From Eubacteriales bacterium (lineage in GTDB: Bacteria; Bacillota; Clostridia; Lachnospirales; Lachnospiraceae), in assembly GCA_030531555.1 (NCBI GenBank), contig JAUNNI010000007.1:1-64000 (forward strand): a stretch of 64,000 bases of DNA, given 5' to 3'. The notes beneath the pieces were generated by a model. That model saw nothing but the letters and a program-made list of their open reading frames with translations. It was not told the DNA's origin and searched no databases. Made by a program: the position numbers and the translations under genes. Shown in pieces: positions 40,518 through 50,434 of the stretch; position 1 is the first letter of the stretch; each line of letters opens with the position of its first letter.

Positions 40518-42422
40518 ATGAAAAGAAATCTTTTCGCAATTTTATTTACTCTTGTTCTTGCGATCAGTATGGTTGCATGTGGCTCAAGTAGCACGAATTC
40601 CGTAGAATCTACAGAAAAAACAAAAACAGATTCTGGCATGATCATTATCAAGAACGCAAGTATAGAGCAGGTCGTAGACGACCCGGTGATGTCTAGTGCC
40701 ATTATCATGAAAGATGGAAAAATCACCTATGTTGGCGATGATGACGGCGCTCTTGCCCAGGCAGATGGTAATGCAACGATCATCGATGCAGGCGGTAAAA
40801 CAGTCATGCCAGCTATGACAGAAGCTCATATGCATTTTTCCACTGCCATTCAGGCCAAATATGAGATTGATATTGCAGATCTTACCAGTGTGGAGGATAT
40901 GCAGGCGGTAATCAAAGACTTTATCGAAGAGAATCCGGACCTCGATGTTTATGCTGGTGCCGGATGGATGGTCAGTGTATTTGAGAATAACAGTCCAACT
41001 AAAGATATTCTTGATGAAGTATGTCCAGACAAGCCAATGGTATTGCAGGAAGCGGATGGTCATGCTTATTGGGCTAATTCCAGAGCTTTGGAAATGCTTG
41101 GAATTGATGCAGAATATGCCAAGGAATACAATGCACACTATAAAGAAAATGGTGGACGTATTGTTGTTGATGATAAAGGGGAACCAACAGGTCACCTGAA
41201 AGAAGCTGCCGGAAATCTGGTAGATAGCTTAAAACCAGTTTATACCGTAGATCAATGCAAGGAAGCTATCATCGACCAGCAGGAATGGCTTGCAAGTCTT
41301 GGATTTACTTCTGCTTTTGATGCCGGTATTTTGACCATGGGTGATGAAACTGCTGAAAACTACTGGACTGCTATGTCTGAACTGGCAAGGGAAGGTCAGC
41401 TTAAGATGCGTGTTCGTGGTTCTTTCTGGGTTCAGCCTTATGATTTTGATTCATTTGAAGAGTGTAAAGAATATATGGATGGCTGGCTGGAAAAAGCCAA
41501 TAAACTCTGTGACACTGATTACTATCAGATTACAACCATAAAAATGATGTCCGATCAGGTATTGGAAGAAGGCACTGCCTATCTCTCTGAGGGAATGTAT
41601 ACAGAAGGTGTCCTGGAAAATGAAGACATCGAAAGTAACAATATCTGGGCCGGAAAAGCAGATATGATGGAAAAAGTCATGGAATATGCCGGAGAGAATG
41701 GTTTAAATCTTCATATTCACCAGATTGGCGATGCCTCCGCAACTTTTGCATTAAATCAATTGGAAAAAGCTGAGGCAAAATATCCAGAATTAAAGAAAGA
41801 TCGTGTATGTTTTGCGCATTGTCAGTTTATCAATAAAGAAGATCAGGCCAGAATGAAGGCTCTTGGTGTTGCTGCCATTGTAGCTCCTTATTGGGCAGTA
41901 ATCGATGATTATTATTGGGATGTTTATCTTCCATTAATGAATAGCAAAGAACAGTTAGATACTCAGTATCCTATGCAGAGCCTTGAAAAGATGGGCATCA
42001 ATGTGGCATTCCACAGTGATTATGTGGTGACAAAACCAGATATGGGATGGCTCTTCTACAGTGCTCAAACTCGTGTCCTGCCACAGAAGATCTATGATTT
42101 GTGGTACGAAGATGACCCTGCCTACCATCGAAGTACAGATACTGCAGAATCTCAAGATCCAAAGGATAATGAGGAAAGCCAGTTGATTGGTGCATTGAAA
42201 GACTGGAATGAGGTTCTTGATCTTGGTCAGACCATTGAGGCTGCTACCATCAATGGTGCCAGAACCATTAATTTAGACGATGAGATCGGTAGCATTGAAG
42301 TCGGTAAGAAAGCAGATCTTATGATTTTAAATATGAATCTTCGTCAGTCTGCCCTGGAAGACCTTGAAAATGTAGCACCAGAAAAAACATTCTTTGAAGG
42401 AGAATTAGTCTACGAAAAATAA
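40518..42422 (+). CDS. Amidohydrolase-superfamily lipoprotein (YtcJ-like)
   Basis: 634 residues. Signal peptide with lipobox AISMVACGSSS (Cys about residue 21) tethers it outside the membrane. The rest is an amidohydrolase_3 domain: MPAMTEAHMHFSTA (HxH metal pair), NGLNLHIHQIGDASATFAL, FAHCQFINKEDQAR, NVAFHSDYVVTKPD (metal Asp region) and the terminal GSIEVGKKADLMILN beta-sandwich motif. YtcJ-like enzymes hydrolyse amide or formamide bonds in small molecules; most are cytoplasmic, so an exported lipoprotein form is less common. AAGGAGGA 8 bases before the ATG. Single gene, closed by the terminator at 42445-42490. Confidence 0.88.
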   Translation: MKRNLFAILFTLVLAISMVACGSSSTNSVESTEKTKTDSGMIIIKNASIEQVVDDPVMSSAIIMKDGKITYVGDDDGALAQADGNATIIDAGGKTVMPAMTEAHMHFSTAIQAKYEIDIADLTSVEDMQAVIKDFIEENPDLDVYAGAGWMVSVFENNSPTKDILDEVCPDKPMVLQEADGHAYWANSRALEMLGIDAEYAKEYNAHYKENGGRIVVDDKGEPTGHLKEAAGNLVDSLKPVYTVDQCKEAIIDQQEWLASLGFTSAFDAGILTMGDETAENYWTAMSELAREGQLKMRVRGSFWVQPYDFDSFEECKEYMDGWLEKANKLCDTDYYQITTIKMMSDQVLEEGTAYLSEGMYTEGVLENEDIESNNIWAGKADMMEKVMEYAGENGLNLHIHQIGDASATFALNQLEKAEAKYPELKKDRVCFAHCQFINKEDQARMKALGVAAIVAPYWAVIDDYYWDVYLPLMNSKEQLDTQYPMQSLEKMGINVAFHSDYVVTKPDMGWLFYSAQTRVLPQKIYDLWYEDDPAYHRSTDTAESQDPKDNEESQLIGALKDWNEVLDLGQTIEAATINGARTINLDDEIGSIEVGKKADLMILNMNLRQSALEDLENVAPEKTFFEGELVYEK

Positions 42423-42444
42423 TAAGATGTGATAAATCAAGAAG

Positions 42445-42490
42445 AAAGCTGGATTAGGTGATAAGATTCACCCGATCCAGCTTTTTTATT
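42445..42490 (+). terminator. Terminator after the amidohydrolase gene
   Basis: Stem AAAGCTGGAT / ATCCAGCTTT with an inner GGTGA/TCACC stem and TTTTTT. Confidence 0.85.
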
Positions 42491-42508
42491 TTTAGGTAAT
42501 TATTGTAT

Positions 42509-43486
42509 TCACTCTTCTTCTGGATAGGTCATACCCCATTGTTTTCGAATGGTAGTCATCATATCCATAACATCTTTTGTATAATCCAGATGAATTACGG
42601 ATGAATCCCCTTCGATGGCAGCTTCCATATCCATTGTTTCATATACTAAAGCATCCGCAGTGGAACCTTCTTCAAGTACTTCCTTATGACCATCTTCTGT
42701 GTAAGTAATTACCGCTTTTTCTCCTCTTGGATATTCATAAATCTCCACATATCCCTTATCATAGGCAAGAAGTCCTCGTTTTGGCTGTTTCGCATGGAGG
42801 GATAAGATTACTGTGGCCATCTCCTCTTCTTCATTCTTCAGTAGGATGGAAGCCTGTTCATCAACACCAGTCTCTGCCAATTTCACCTGAGAAAGAATCT
42901 CATTTGGACAGGAACTTAAGAAATAGCGAACGAAAGATAAGGCATATACGCCAATATCTAACATGGAACCACCAGCTAAATTACGATTAAAGAAACGATT
43001 GGTCATGTCATATTCTTTATAGCTACCAAAATTCATCTGTGCAAGGCAAAGCTTTCCTAAGTCACCCTGATCAATTTTTGCTTTCAATTTCTTATAAATT
43101 GGCATGTGGAAAATTGTCATCGCTTCCGCTAGGACTACATGATTCTTTTCTGCCAATTCTATTGCTTCCTCAAGTTCCTCACTATTTAATGTGATGGCCT
43201 TTTCACAAAGAACGTGTTTTCCAGCTGCAAGTGCTTTTCTTAAAAACGAAATGTGGGTATTATGAGGAGTGGAAATATAGATGATATCAACGTTCTCATC
43301 TTCAAATACCTGATCAATGGTATCATACACCTTTTCAATGCCATATTTTTCTGCAAATGCTACCGCTTTTTCATGGGTACGATTGGCCACAGAATACAGC
43401 TTTTGTCCTCTTTTTGCCATGGCAACAGCCAATTCATTTGCAATGACACCGCAACCTAAGGTTGCCCAATTATATTGTTTTTTCAT
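42509..43486 (-). CDS. Gfo/Idh/MocA family oxidoreductase
   Basis: 325 residues from the ATG at 43486 (AGAGGAAA upstream); the frame extends 12 codons further without a ribosome site. N-terminal NAD(P)-binding fold with WATLGCGVIANELAVAMA, then VDIIYISTPHNTH and the family Lys motif HVLCEKAITLNSEE; C-terminal domain has GGSMLDIGVYALSFV. It would oxidise a sugar, inositol or trans-dihydrodiol type substrate. Its C-terminus is related to the isolated remnant at 11862-12080. It is a single gene convergent with the amidohydrolase. Confidence 0.88.
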   Translation of the reverse strand: MKKQYNWATLGCGVIANELAVAMAKRGQKLYSVANRTHEKAVAFAEKYGIEKVYDTIDQVFEDENVDIIYISTPHNTHISFLRKALAAGKHVLCEKAITLNSEELEEAIELAEKNHVVLAEAMTIFHMPIYKKLKAKIDQGDLGKLCLAQMNFGSYKEYDMTNRFFNRNLAGGSMLDIGVYALSFVRYFLSSCPNEILSQVKLAETGVDEQASILLKNEEEEMATVILSLHAKQPKRGLLAYDKGYVEIYEYPRGEKAVITYTEDGHKEVLEEGSTADALVYETMDMEAAIEGDSSVIHLDYTKDVMDMMTTIRKQWGMTYPEEE

Positions 43487-43509
43487 ATCATTTTCCTCTT
43501 TATAAAAAA

Positions 43510-43546
43510 GCAGAATTCTCAATTGGATTCAATATGAGAATTCTGC
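43510..43546 (-). terminator. Terminator of the YdjG/H/I-like operon
   Basis: Perfect 12-bp stem GCAGAATTCTCA / TGAGAATTCTGC; on the minus strand followed by six T. Lies 24 bases past the stop of the TPM-domain gene. Confidence 0.85.
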
Positions 43547-43570
43547 AATCTTGTTTATAAAAATTTTCTT

Positions 43571-44353
43571 TTAGAATTTGCCAGATTTTCCACCGTGCAT
43601 ACTGCCAGAAGAACTTACATGAGCACCGGAACCACTGCTACTGCTCTTTTCTGGCTTCTTGATACGGTTTACGGTTCTATACAGAAATACATCTCTGGAA
43701 TTTGTGATTTGGTTTTCTGTTACATAATTTGCTGCACTAGCCTGCTTATGGACAGAAGTGTGTTGCGCTCTCTTTGCACTACTGGAGGAAAGAGCAGATA
43801 CACAACCAAGAACAATTGAACCAAGCAAATAAAGGATTGACCTATTCTTTTTTGGCAGATGTCCGGTATCGTATGGTCTTCCCTTTCTTGCTTCTTTTAC
43901 AAAGTCTTCACAAAGAGATCCATATTTACTAAAACCTTCATAATAATCACCGGAAGAGATGCTGCCAAGGAACTGATCTTCCATATATCCCAAGCCGGCA
44001 ATTGTGAATGCTTCCATACCATAGCCTTTTGTACTAAAAGCATAATCACGTTCTTCCATGGAAATCAGGAACAAAATACCATCTTCTGAGTATCCACCTT
44101 TGTCATAGGCGTTATCTGCAAAATCCTGTGCATTACTTCCACCGATGGAAGGCACTGTCATTACAACGACATCCAAATCAGATTTCTCACTTACGCTTTC
44201 AAGTTCCTCACTCAGTTTACTTAATTCCACATCACTTAACAGACCTGCATCATCAATAACCTTTGGACTTGCTGATGAAGATGCATTCACAGGAAGGGCC
44301 CATACCATTGTCAAGAGCATAAGGAATAAGGCAAATACACGTAATCGTTTCAT
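43571..44353 (-). CDS. TPM-domain membrane protein (YdjH/YgcG-like)
   Basis: 260 residues: signal peptide (1-24, ending PVNASS), extracytoplasmic TPM domain (about 30-150; KVIDDAGLLSDVELSKLSEE, DVVVMTVPSIGG, DDGILFLIS-like EDGILFLISMEERDYAF), a membrane helix (about 172-190) and a Ser/Gly-rich C-terminal tail ending GGKSGKF. Matches the role of B. subtilis YdjH, which works with YdjG and YdjI at the membrane. It follows the zinc-ribbon gene by 12 bases on the same strand. Confidence 0.83.
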   Translation of the reverse strand: MKRLRVFALFLMLLTMVWALPVNASSSASPKVIDDAGLLSDVELSKLSEELESVSEKSDLDVVVMTVPSIGGSNAQDFADNAYDKGGYSEDGILFLISMEERDYAFSTKGYGMEAFTIAGLGYMEDQFLGSISSGDYYEGFSKYGSLCEDFVKEARKGRPYDTGHLPKKNRSILYLLGSIVLGCVSALSSSSAKRAQHTSVHKQASAANYVTENQITNSRDVFLYRTVNRIKKPEKSSSSGSGAHVSSSGSMHGGKSGKF

Positions 44354-44365
44354 AATATGTCCTCC

Positions 44366-45460
44366 TTATAAAAATCTTGAAATGATATTGATAAAGATAA
44401 ATAAAGCAACCGAAGCAACAGCAGCCGTTTTGCCGAAATTCTTCCAATAAAGAGAATTATCCACTGGAAGATTACCAACAAATTTTCCTGTCTGACCATT
44501 CATGGCAAAAAGATATTTTTCACCATTCCATGTGGTATTTAAAATCCATACTGGAAGTAAAGCATATTTCGCTTTACCATTCTGAATCTGAATGCGATTG
44601 TCTTCCACGATAATATTCTCATATCCAGTAACCGTTTTTCGAATATTTTCTTCCAGACTTCGTTTTATACGATGGTTGGCACGATCAATGCTATCTTCGG
44701 CTGTCACATCATATTTATCTGCAAGATAGCCTGCAAGATAAGCGGTTTCAAAATCAACAGCATCCTTATAATGGAATGGCTCAATGGATTCCATCAAATC
44801 ATCTGGCATGGTACTGGAACCGTCCACAGGAATATTGGAAAATGTCATGGAGCCAGCACGGAAAAGCTTGAAGAAATTGGTCTCATGATAATCATATTTA
44901 CTATCAGACCATACACGAGTTTTCTGCGCTTTATAATGAACTTCACCGTCAGCATGACCATCGAAAAGCCAAAATGGAACATACACACCCTTGATCTCAT
45001 CAATATGATTCTGATCCGTGAATACTGGTGGAAGGAATGGTTTCCCTTTCAGGTGTTCCAGTAACTTTTTCTTTGCATCTGCTTTGTTTAATTTAAATGG
45101 GATAATCATATCTGGCTTTAATGTGCCAGATAACTTTCCTGTAAAGACGACCGGATTGTCACAATATGGACATTTGAGGGCAGCAGCCTTCTCATCAGCA
45201 ATGATTTCGCCACCACATGCGTTACAGGAATAAACTTTCATTTTATCTTCTTCTGCAGCACCCCATTCTGTGCCGGCAGAGGTATCCCAAACTGGTTCAT
45301 CCGAAGAAATGATGGACTGTGCTTCCAATTCACTGAGTTCATTGAAAACCTCAATAGCAAATTCGGTGTCACAGTATGGACATTTCACCTTCTGGCTGGC
45401 ACTGTCGAACTCAACAGCGCCGCCACAGTTTGGACATTTATATTCTTTCATCTGTCCCAT
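44366..45460 (-). CDS. Zinc-ribbon membrane protein (YdjG-like)
   Basis: 364 residues. Two zinc ribbons lie at the N-terminus: CPNCGGAV...CPYCDTEF (about 9-34) and CNACGGEI...CPYCDNPV (about 78-100). A middle domain with GVYVPFWLFDGHADGEV follows, and a C-terminal membrane helix (about 345-362) anchors it with the ribbons in the cytoplasm. This fits B. subtilis YdjG, reported to bind the PspA homologue YdjF. Here no pspA gene is in the cluster. The start MGQMKEYKC is supported by AGGGGGAT upstream. Confidence 0.83.
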   Translation of the reverse strand: MGQMKEYKCPNCGGAVEFDSASQKVKCPYCDTEFAIEVFNELSELEAQSIISSDEPVWDTSAGTEWGAAEEDKMKVYSCNACGGEIIADEKAAALKCPYCDNPVVFTGKLSGTLKPDMIIPFKLNKADAKKKLLEHLKGKPFLPPVFTDQNHIDEIKGVYVPFWLFDGHADGEVHYKAQKTRVWSDSKYDYHETNFFKLFRAGSMTFSNIPVDGSSTMPDDLMESIEPFHYKDAVDFETAYLAGYLADKYDVTAEDSIDRANHRIKRSLEENIRKTVTGYENIIVEDNRIQIQNGKAKYALLPVWILNTTWNGEKYLFAMNGQTGKFVGNLPVDNSLYWKNFGKTAAVASVALFIFINIISRFL

Positions 45461-45515
45461 AGAAATCCCCCTAAAATATCACAATTTGTTTCTATTTCTT
45501 AAGAGAAGAGTTCTT

Positions 45516-46778
45516 TTAGAATTTTGTTCCACATTCTGGACAGAATTTTGGCATGGAAGAACCATCTGATTTCCATCCGCAGTTAGGACAGAATTTTGGA
45601 CCTTCTGGTTTCTTTGCGCCACATTCAGAACAGAATTTACCTTCATTTACTGCGCCACAGCTACATGTCCAGGACTCTGCCTTTGCATTACCACAGTTTG
45701 TACAGAATTTGCCTGTGTTAACAGTACCACAGGAACATGTCCAGCCATTTGCTGGTGCAGGTGCTGCCTGAGGAGCTGGCTGTGCTGGCTGCTGGCTAAG
45801 AATACCACCTGCCATACCGGTAGCCATATTCATTCCCATGAATCCTGTCATAGCGCCACCCTGATTCTTCGCTGCTTCTACCATAGCTTCTGCATAGGCA
45901 TCTTTAATGGCAGCATTTGCAAACTGATCATCTTTGAGCATTGCTTTCTTCTGATAAGTTTTGATGAGCTCTTCATCTTCTTTTGGAATGGAAATGCTAT
46001 TTACATTGAAGGAAACTACTTCAATTCCTCGAAGCTCTGTCCATTTTTTGCTGAGTTTTTCATTGAGAAGATCTGCAATTTCTTCTGTGTGTGCTGGAAT
46101 CGCACTGTAACGGATTCCTTCTTCTGCAAGCTTACCAAATACTGGGTTTAAAGCAGTAAGAAGCTCGGATTTTAATGTGGAATCGATTTCGGAACGATCG
46201 TATGTATTTGCTACATTACCACATACATTTGTATAGAATAACATTGGGTTTACGATACGGTATGTGAATTCACCATTACAACGAACAGAGATATCCATAT
46301 CCATACCAATGTTACGATCAACAATACGGAAAGGAATTGGTGTAGGGGTTCCGTATTTATTTCCCATGATATGTTTTAAGTTGAAATAGTAGATTCTCTG
46401 ATCTTTACCAGCTCCACCACCGAATTTAAAACGTTCCCATGTTTCTTTTGCAACTCCTTTTAAGCCTTTGAAGAAAGAACTTTCCATAATAGTAGGAGTT
46501 GTTCCAGTTCTATATTCATGACCGCCTGGCTCTGTACAGAAGTCGATTACTTTGCCATCTTCTACGATGATAACACACTGTCCTTCTGCAATTACAACTT
46601 TGGAACCATCTGTAATAACATTGTCTGTTCCTTTTTTGTTCACAGAACCTTTGCTATTCATCTGTCTTCCTTTGGCAACAAGAATATCAGTGCTTAAAGA
46701 TTCACAAGCAAAGTATTCTTTCCATTGATCTGCTAATGTCTGATTAAATGCTCCTGCAAATGCTGTAATAAATCCCAT
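45516..46778 (-). CDS. SPFH-domain protein with C-terminal zinc ribbons (YdjI-like)
   Basis: 420 residues from ATG 46778 (AAAGGAG 8 bases upstream; a longer frame to 46814 overlaps the transpeptidase gene end). N-terminal SPFH/virion-core-like domain (about 1-290; MGFITAFAGAFNQTLADQW, AEGQCVIIVEDGKVIDF). Then an Ala/Pro-rich linker and three zinc-ribbon units: CSCGTVNTGKFCTNCG, CSCGAVNEGKFCSECG and FCPNCGWKS...FCPECG. B. subtilis YdjI has the same plan and localises with YdjG/YdjF at the membrane. Likely organises a membrane-stress complex with the two genes that follow. Confidence 0.87.
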   Translation of the reverse strand: MGFITAFAGAFNQTLADQWKEYFACESLSTDILVAKGRQMNSKGSVNKKGTDNVITDGSKVVIAEGQCVIIVEDGKVIDFCTEPGGHEYRTGTTPTIMESSFFKGLKGVAKETWERFKFGGGAGKDQRIYYFNLKHIMGNKYGTPTPIPFRIVDRNIGMDMDISVRCNGEFTYRIVNPMLFYTNVCGNVANTYDRSEIDSTLKSELLTALNPVFGKLAEEGIRYSAIPAHTEEIADLLNEKLSKKWTELRGIEVVSFNVNSISIPKEDEELIKTYQKKAMLKDDQFANAAIKDAYAEAMVEAAKNQGGAMTGFMGMNMATGMAGGILSQQPAQPAPQAAPAPANGWTCSCGTVNTGKFCTNCGNAKAESWTCSCGAVNEGKFCSECGAKKPEGPKFCPNCGWKSDGSSMPKFCPECGTKF

Positions 46779-46797
46779 ATTGAATCTCCTTTCAAAT

Positions 46798-48654
46798 TTA
46801 CCAATGTACAACAACAGGGGTATTTGCCTCTATGTTATTAAAGATTTTGGATACGGCGGATTCTGGTGTATTCACACATCCATGGGAACCACTTCCATTA
46901 TAGATGCTTCCACCATAGCTTCCCCTCCATGATGAATCATGAATACCAATCCCACGATCACCGATAAATGGCATCCAATAATTAACATAGCTGGCATAAC
47001 CAGGTCCTCTTAAGACATGGTTTCTTTGTTTATAGAGGATATAATAAACCCCACTTGGGGTGCCTCGTCCTTTTGACACATCGCCAGTTACTACCGGAGT
47101 AGAGACGATACGTTTTCCTTTCTTGAAAAAGTCCATATGCTGTCTGGATAAATCAATGTCAACATATGTTTTTCCAATATCATTTTTCTTTCGACAAATG
47201 CCTTTGTGTTTGTATTCTGGTTCACGAGTTACAGATTTATGTTTTTTGATCAAATATAATAACTTTTTATACTCTTTATCCTCATTTAAAACCCAACCGT
47301 AAGTGCCACCAGATACTTCAACCATTCTTCCTGTCAATGACTTGAATTTACGTTTTTTGCCAAGAGTATCGTATTTCTTTCCCAGCTGTCTTAAAAAATC
47401 TCTGACCGCTGTTTTATCTAATACTGCCTCCTGTTTCTCATTAATACTAAGCCAGCCAGACAGACGGTCTGGTCCAACCTCTTCTTTTCGATCATCAAAA
47501 TCATAGATAATATCGGTGGTCATATACTCATTTAGAGCATTGGATTCTTTTACCAGATTCTCATCATTACTATAGATTTTTGGATTGAGATAGCATCCAT
47601 TTTTTTCAAGATCAAAAAACTCTTCTTTGGAAAGAATGGCCTTCTTTAAAGCAGGAAGGAAAACCTCTTGATCGATGGTTGTTCCATAAACTTCTGGAAC
47701 TATGACGAATTTTTTCGCTTCTTTCTGATACTCATAGAAAGAATCCTTCGGTGCAACGATATTCTCTGCCTGGGCAAGTTGTAAGGCTGCCACTTTTGTG
47801 GAAAGAACATCATCATTTAAATTCAGATTCACATCTTTTTGATAATCTCTGGTCTGCCATAAGGAGGTGATGCAAAGATAATTTTTCTGTGATTTTAACA
47901 GATTCTCAATACTGCCATCCTCTAAAAGATCTAATCCCAAATCTTGAGCCGTAAGCGTTTCTGTCCGATTCTCTCTTTCTTTCAGATCAATTTTATAATG
48001 ACCAATGGATTCTTTTACAATACTTTTCGTTTCTTCTACCGTTTTAAAAGAACAATCATGTCCCCAGATTATCGTACGATAGAAGAAGTGGGAAGAAAAA
48101 TAATAACATGCACCACCATAGCCAAGGAGAGCTATCACAATCAAAGCCAGCAATAAATTGCGCAGCCAATGGGATTTTTTCTCCGGTGCATTTTGAAGAA
48201 TCACATCTTTGTTCACATCATTGGAAGCGTCTTTGATCTCTGCTTCCTCTAGAGGAGGAAATGCAACTACAGCTGCTTCCTCTGCTTTTTCCTCTTCAGT
48301 TATCTCCTCCTCAGAATCATCCTTTTCTGTAATTTCTTCAGAGGAAGAATCCTCTCCTGATTCGACTTCTAAAGAAGTTTCTTCTGGAGGAATGTCAGAA
48401 GGATTTTCTGTTTCAAGAAGCTCTGCCGATGGAGCTGCTTCTTTTGAAACTTCTTCCAATGCGATCGTTTCTGTTGTTTGATTTAGAATATCATCGATTG
48501 CTTTTTTTCCGATGTTTGATTCTTCCTCAAATATTTTAAAATTTGTCGTATCCATCTTCACTTCAAGATCGGCAATCATTCGCTTGATCTCATCTAGTTT
48601 ACTATTTCCGGAAGATGGCTGGTTATTTATCGTTTCTTTTTTTTCTGTACTCAT
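46798..48654 (-). CDS. L,D-transpeptidase (YkuD) with membrane anchor and peptidoglycan-binding region
   Basis: 618 residues: a long Glu/Ser-rich cytoplasmic N-terminus (1-160), one membrane helix (about 167-190), an extracellular PG_binding_4-type region (about 200-470) and the YkuD domain (about 490-618). The catalytic site is GSHGCVNTPESA (Cys about 597) with the His in GIGIHDSSWRG. The enzyme makes 3-3 cross-links in peptidoglycan. The acidic intracellular tail is unusually long and might bind a cytoplasmic partner. Its stop lies 20 bases before the SPFH gene start, so it may be the first gene of the membrane-stress operon. Confidence 0.9.
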   Translation of the reverse strand: MSTEKKETINNQPSSGNSKLDEIKRMIADLEVKMDTTNFKIFEEESNIGKKAIDDILNQTTETIALEEVSKEAAPSAELLETENPSDIPPEETSLEVESGEDSSSEEITEKDDSEEEITEEEKAEEAAVVAFPPLEEAEIKDASNDVNKDVILQNAPEKKSHWLRNLLLALIVIALLGYGGACYYFSSHFFYRTIIWGHDCSFKTVEETKSIVKESIGHYKIDLKERENRTETLTAQDLGLDLLEDGSIENLLKSQKNYLCITSLWQTRDYQKDVNLNLNDDVLSTKVAALQLAQAENIVAPKDSFYEYQKEAKKFVIVPEVYGTTIDQEVFLPALKKAILSKEEFFDLEKNGCYLNPKIYSNDENLVKESNALNEYMTTDIIYDFDDRKEEVGPDRLSGWLSINEKQEAVLDKTAVRDFLRQLGKKYDTLGKKRKFKSLTGRMVEVSGGTYGWVLNEDKEYKKLLYLIKKHKSVTREPEYKHKGICRKKNDIGKTYVDIDLSRQHMDFFKKGKRIVSTPVVTGDVSKGRGTPSGVYYILYKQRNHVLRGPGYASYVNYWMPFIGDRGIGIHDSSWRGSYGGSIYNGSGSHGCVNTPESAVSKIFNNIEANTPVVVHW

Positions 48655-48745
48655 AACTTTATACTATAGTTGTTCCTAATTTTGTTACACTATCAAATCT
48701 ATTATATAAGATTACCGCCAGATTATCAACAAATGTTGTTATAAT

Positions 48746-50422
48746 CTATTGGTGAAACGTTCTTGCAAATGATTTCATTTCCCTTGCATTTTCTAAAACA
48801 GCCTCTGTAATTTTTACCCCACCAAGCATTCTTGCCAGTTCTTCTACAGACTGCTCTTCTGAGAGCAGTGAAATATTAGAAATGGTGGACTTTTTGTCAC
48901 TGGTTTTTTCAATCAGATAATGAGAATCCGCCATGGCTGCAATCTGTGGAAGGTGAGTGATGGCAATAACCTGATGCTCTCTTGCAATAGAATGCAGACG
49001 TTCTGATACCTTTTGTGCAGTTCTTCCACTGATACCAGTATCAATTTCATCGAAAATTAATGTTTCAATCTGTTCTTCGTCTGCCAATATGGATTTAATA
49101 GCCAACATGATTCTTGATAGCTCACCACCAGATGCTATTTCATGAAGCGGTCCCAGTGGAAGACCTGGATTTGTGGAAATCATAAAGCAAACGGAATCAA
49201 TTCCATCTGCGCCCGCTTCCTCTTTTCTGGAAATCGCAATCTCAAATTGAACATCGATAAAATTCAGATCCAAGAGAGCTGTTTTTATCTGTTTCGCCAA
49301 TGGCAAGGCTGCTTTTTCGCGTAAAACATGAAGTTTTTCACATTGTATATCCAGTTTCTTTTTAATATTCCTTTGTTTATCCTTTAACCCTTCTAAATAC
49401 TCTTCATAATTGGTAAGTTTTTCAAAGCTAGCGACTGATTTTGTTAAATAATCTTGAATTGCTTCAATACTGCCACCATATTTTGCTTTCAGATGGTTAA
49501 TCTGATTAAGACGTTCCTCTATTTCACGGAAACTTTCTTCATCAAATTCCATGGAGCCCATGTAGTAAGAAAGCTCACGATTAAAATCATTGATAAGGGC
49601 ATCTATGGTTGCAATCTGTTCTGTCAGACTTTCTAAATTCGTATCATATGCGCCCGCTTCCTGAATCATGCGAAAGGCATGTCCAATACGGCTTGAAGCA
49701 CTGCCAGAGCCTTCACTGCAATCATCGTAAGCAGAAGAACATAAGGATAAAATCTCTTTTGTATGACTGATCTTATGATATTGTTCTTCTAATTCTTCAT
49801 CTTCATGTGGCTGCAGTCTTGCATCTTTGATTTCCTGAATCTCATATTTTAAAAATTCAATTTCACGAAGTCGTTGTTCCTCTCCCATCTCTTCCTTTCG
49901 AAGCTCGGAACATATTTCCTGATAGGAATGATATAATTCAGCGATTTCTTTACGAACTGGCTTGATATGCTCTTTATCATAGCTGTCAAGAATCTGAAGA
50001 TGATTTGCCGGTTTTAAAAGCAGCTGGTTATCATGCTGCCCACTTAAATCAAGCAAAAGGGGAGCAAGCTCTCTTAAACGACTCACTGTGATGGTACTGT
50101 CATTGATTTTATTGATAATTCTTGCATTGGTGATTCTTCGAGAAAGAATAATATCTCCATCTTCATAAGGAAGCTCAAACTCTTCCATCTTTTTGCGGAC
50201 AGCGGGGCTGGTAGAATGAAAAACCAATTCAATCAGTGCACTGTCGGCACCTTGTCTGATCATATCTTTAGGTATTTTACTCCCAAGAGCGGATTGAATG
50301 GAACCAATTAAAATCGATTTTCCTGCTCCGGTTTCTCCGGTTAGTATATTCAGATGATCATTAAAATCAATATCTGCTTCTTCAATCAGTGCAAGATTTT
50401 TCACATGTAGATTAATTAGCAT
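48746..50422 (-). CDS. recN: DNA repair protein RecN
   Basis: 558-residue SMC-like ATPase that acts early in double-strand-break repair. Walker A GETGAGKSILIGSI at about 31-44, a coiled coil in the middle, then signature ASGGELSRIMLAI and Walker B LIFDEIDTGISG. Length is as expected. Last gene of the conserved block; argR lies 12 bases upstream. In most spore-forming Clostridia recN is followed by spoIVB and spo0A; here a gap of 91 bases and an L,D-transpeptidase gene follow instead. Confidence 0.96.
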   Translation of the reverse strand: MLINLHVKNLALIEEADIDFNDHLNILTGETGAGKSILIGSIQSALGSKIPKDMIRQGADSALIELVFHSTSPAVRKKMEEFELPYEDGDIILSRRITNARIINKINDSTITVSRLRELAPLLLDLSGQHDNQLLLKPANHLQILDSYDKEHIKPVRKEIAELYHSYQEICSELRKEEMGEEQRLREIEFLKYEIQEIKDARLQPHEDEELEEQYHKISHTKEILSLCSSAYDDCSEGSGSASSRIGHAFRMIQEAGAYDTNLESLTEQIATIDALINDFNRELSYYMGSMEFDEESFREIEERLNQINHLKAKYGGSIEAIQDYLTKSVASFEKLTNYEEYLEGLKDKQRNIKKKLDIQCEKLHVLREKAALPLAKQIKTALLDLNFIDVQFEIAISRKEEAGADGIDSVCFMISTNPGLPLGPLHEIASGGELSRIMLAIKSILADEEQIETLIFDEIDTGISGRTAQKVSERLHSIAREHQVIAITHLPQIAAMADSHYLIEKTSDKKSTISNISLLSEEQSVEELARMLGGVKITEAVLENAREMKSFARTFHQ

Positions 50423-50434
50423 AGTTTCCTCCGA

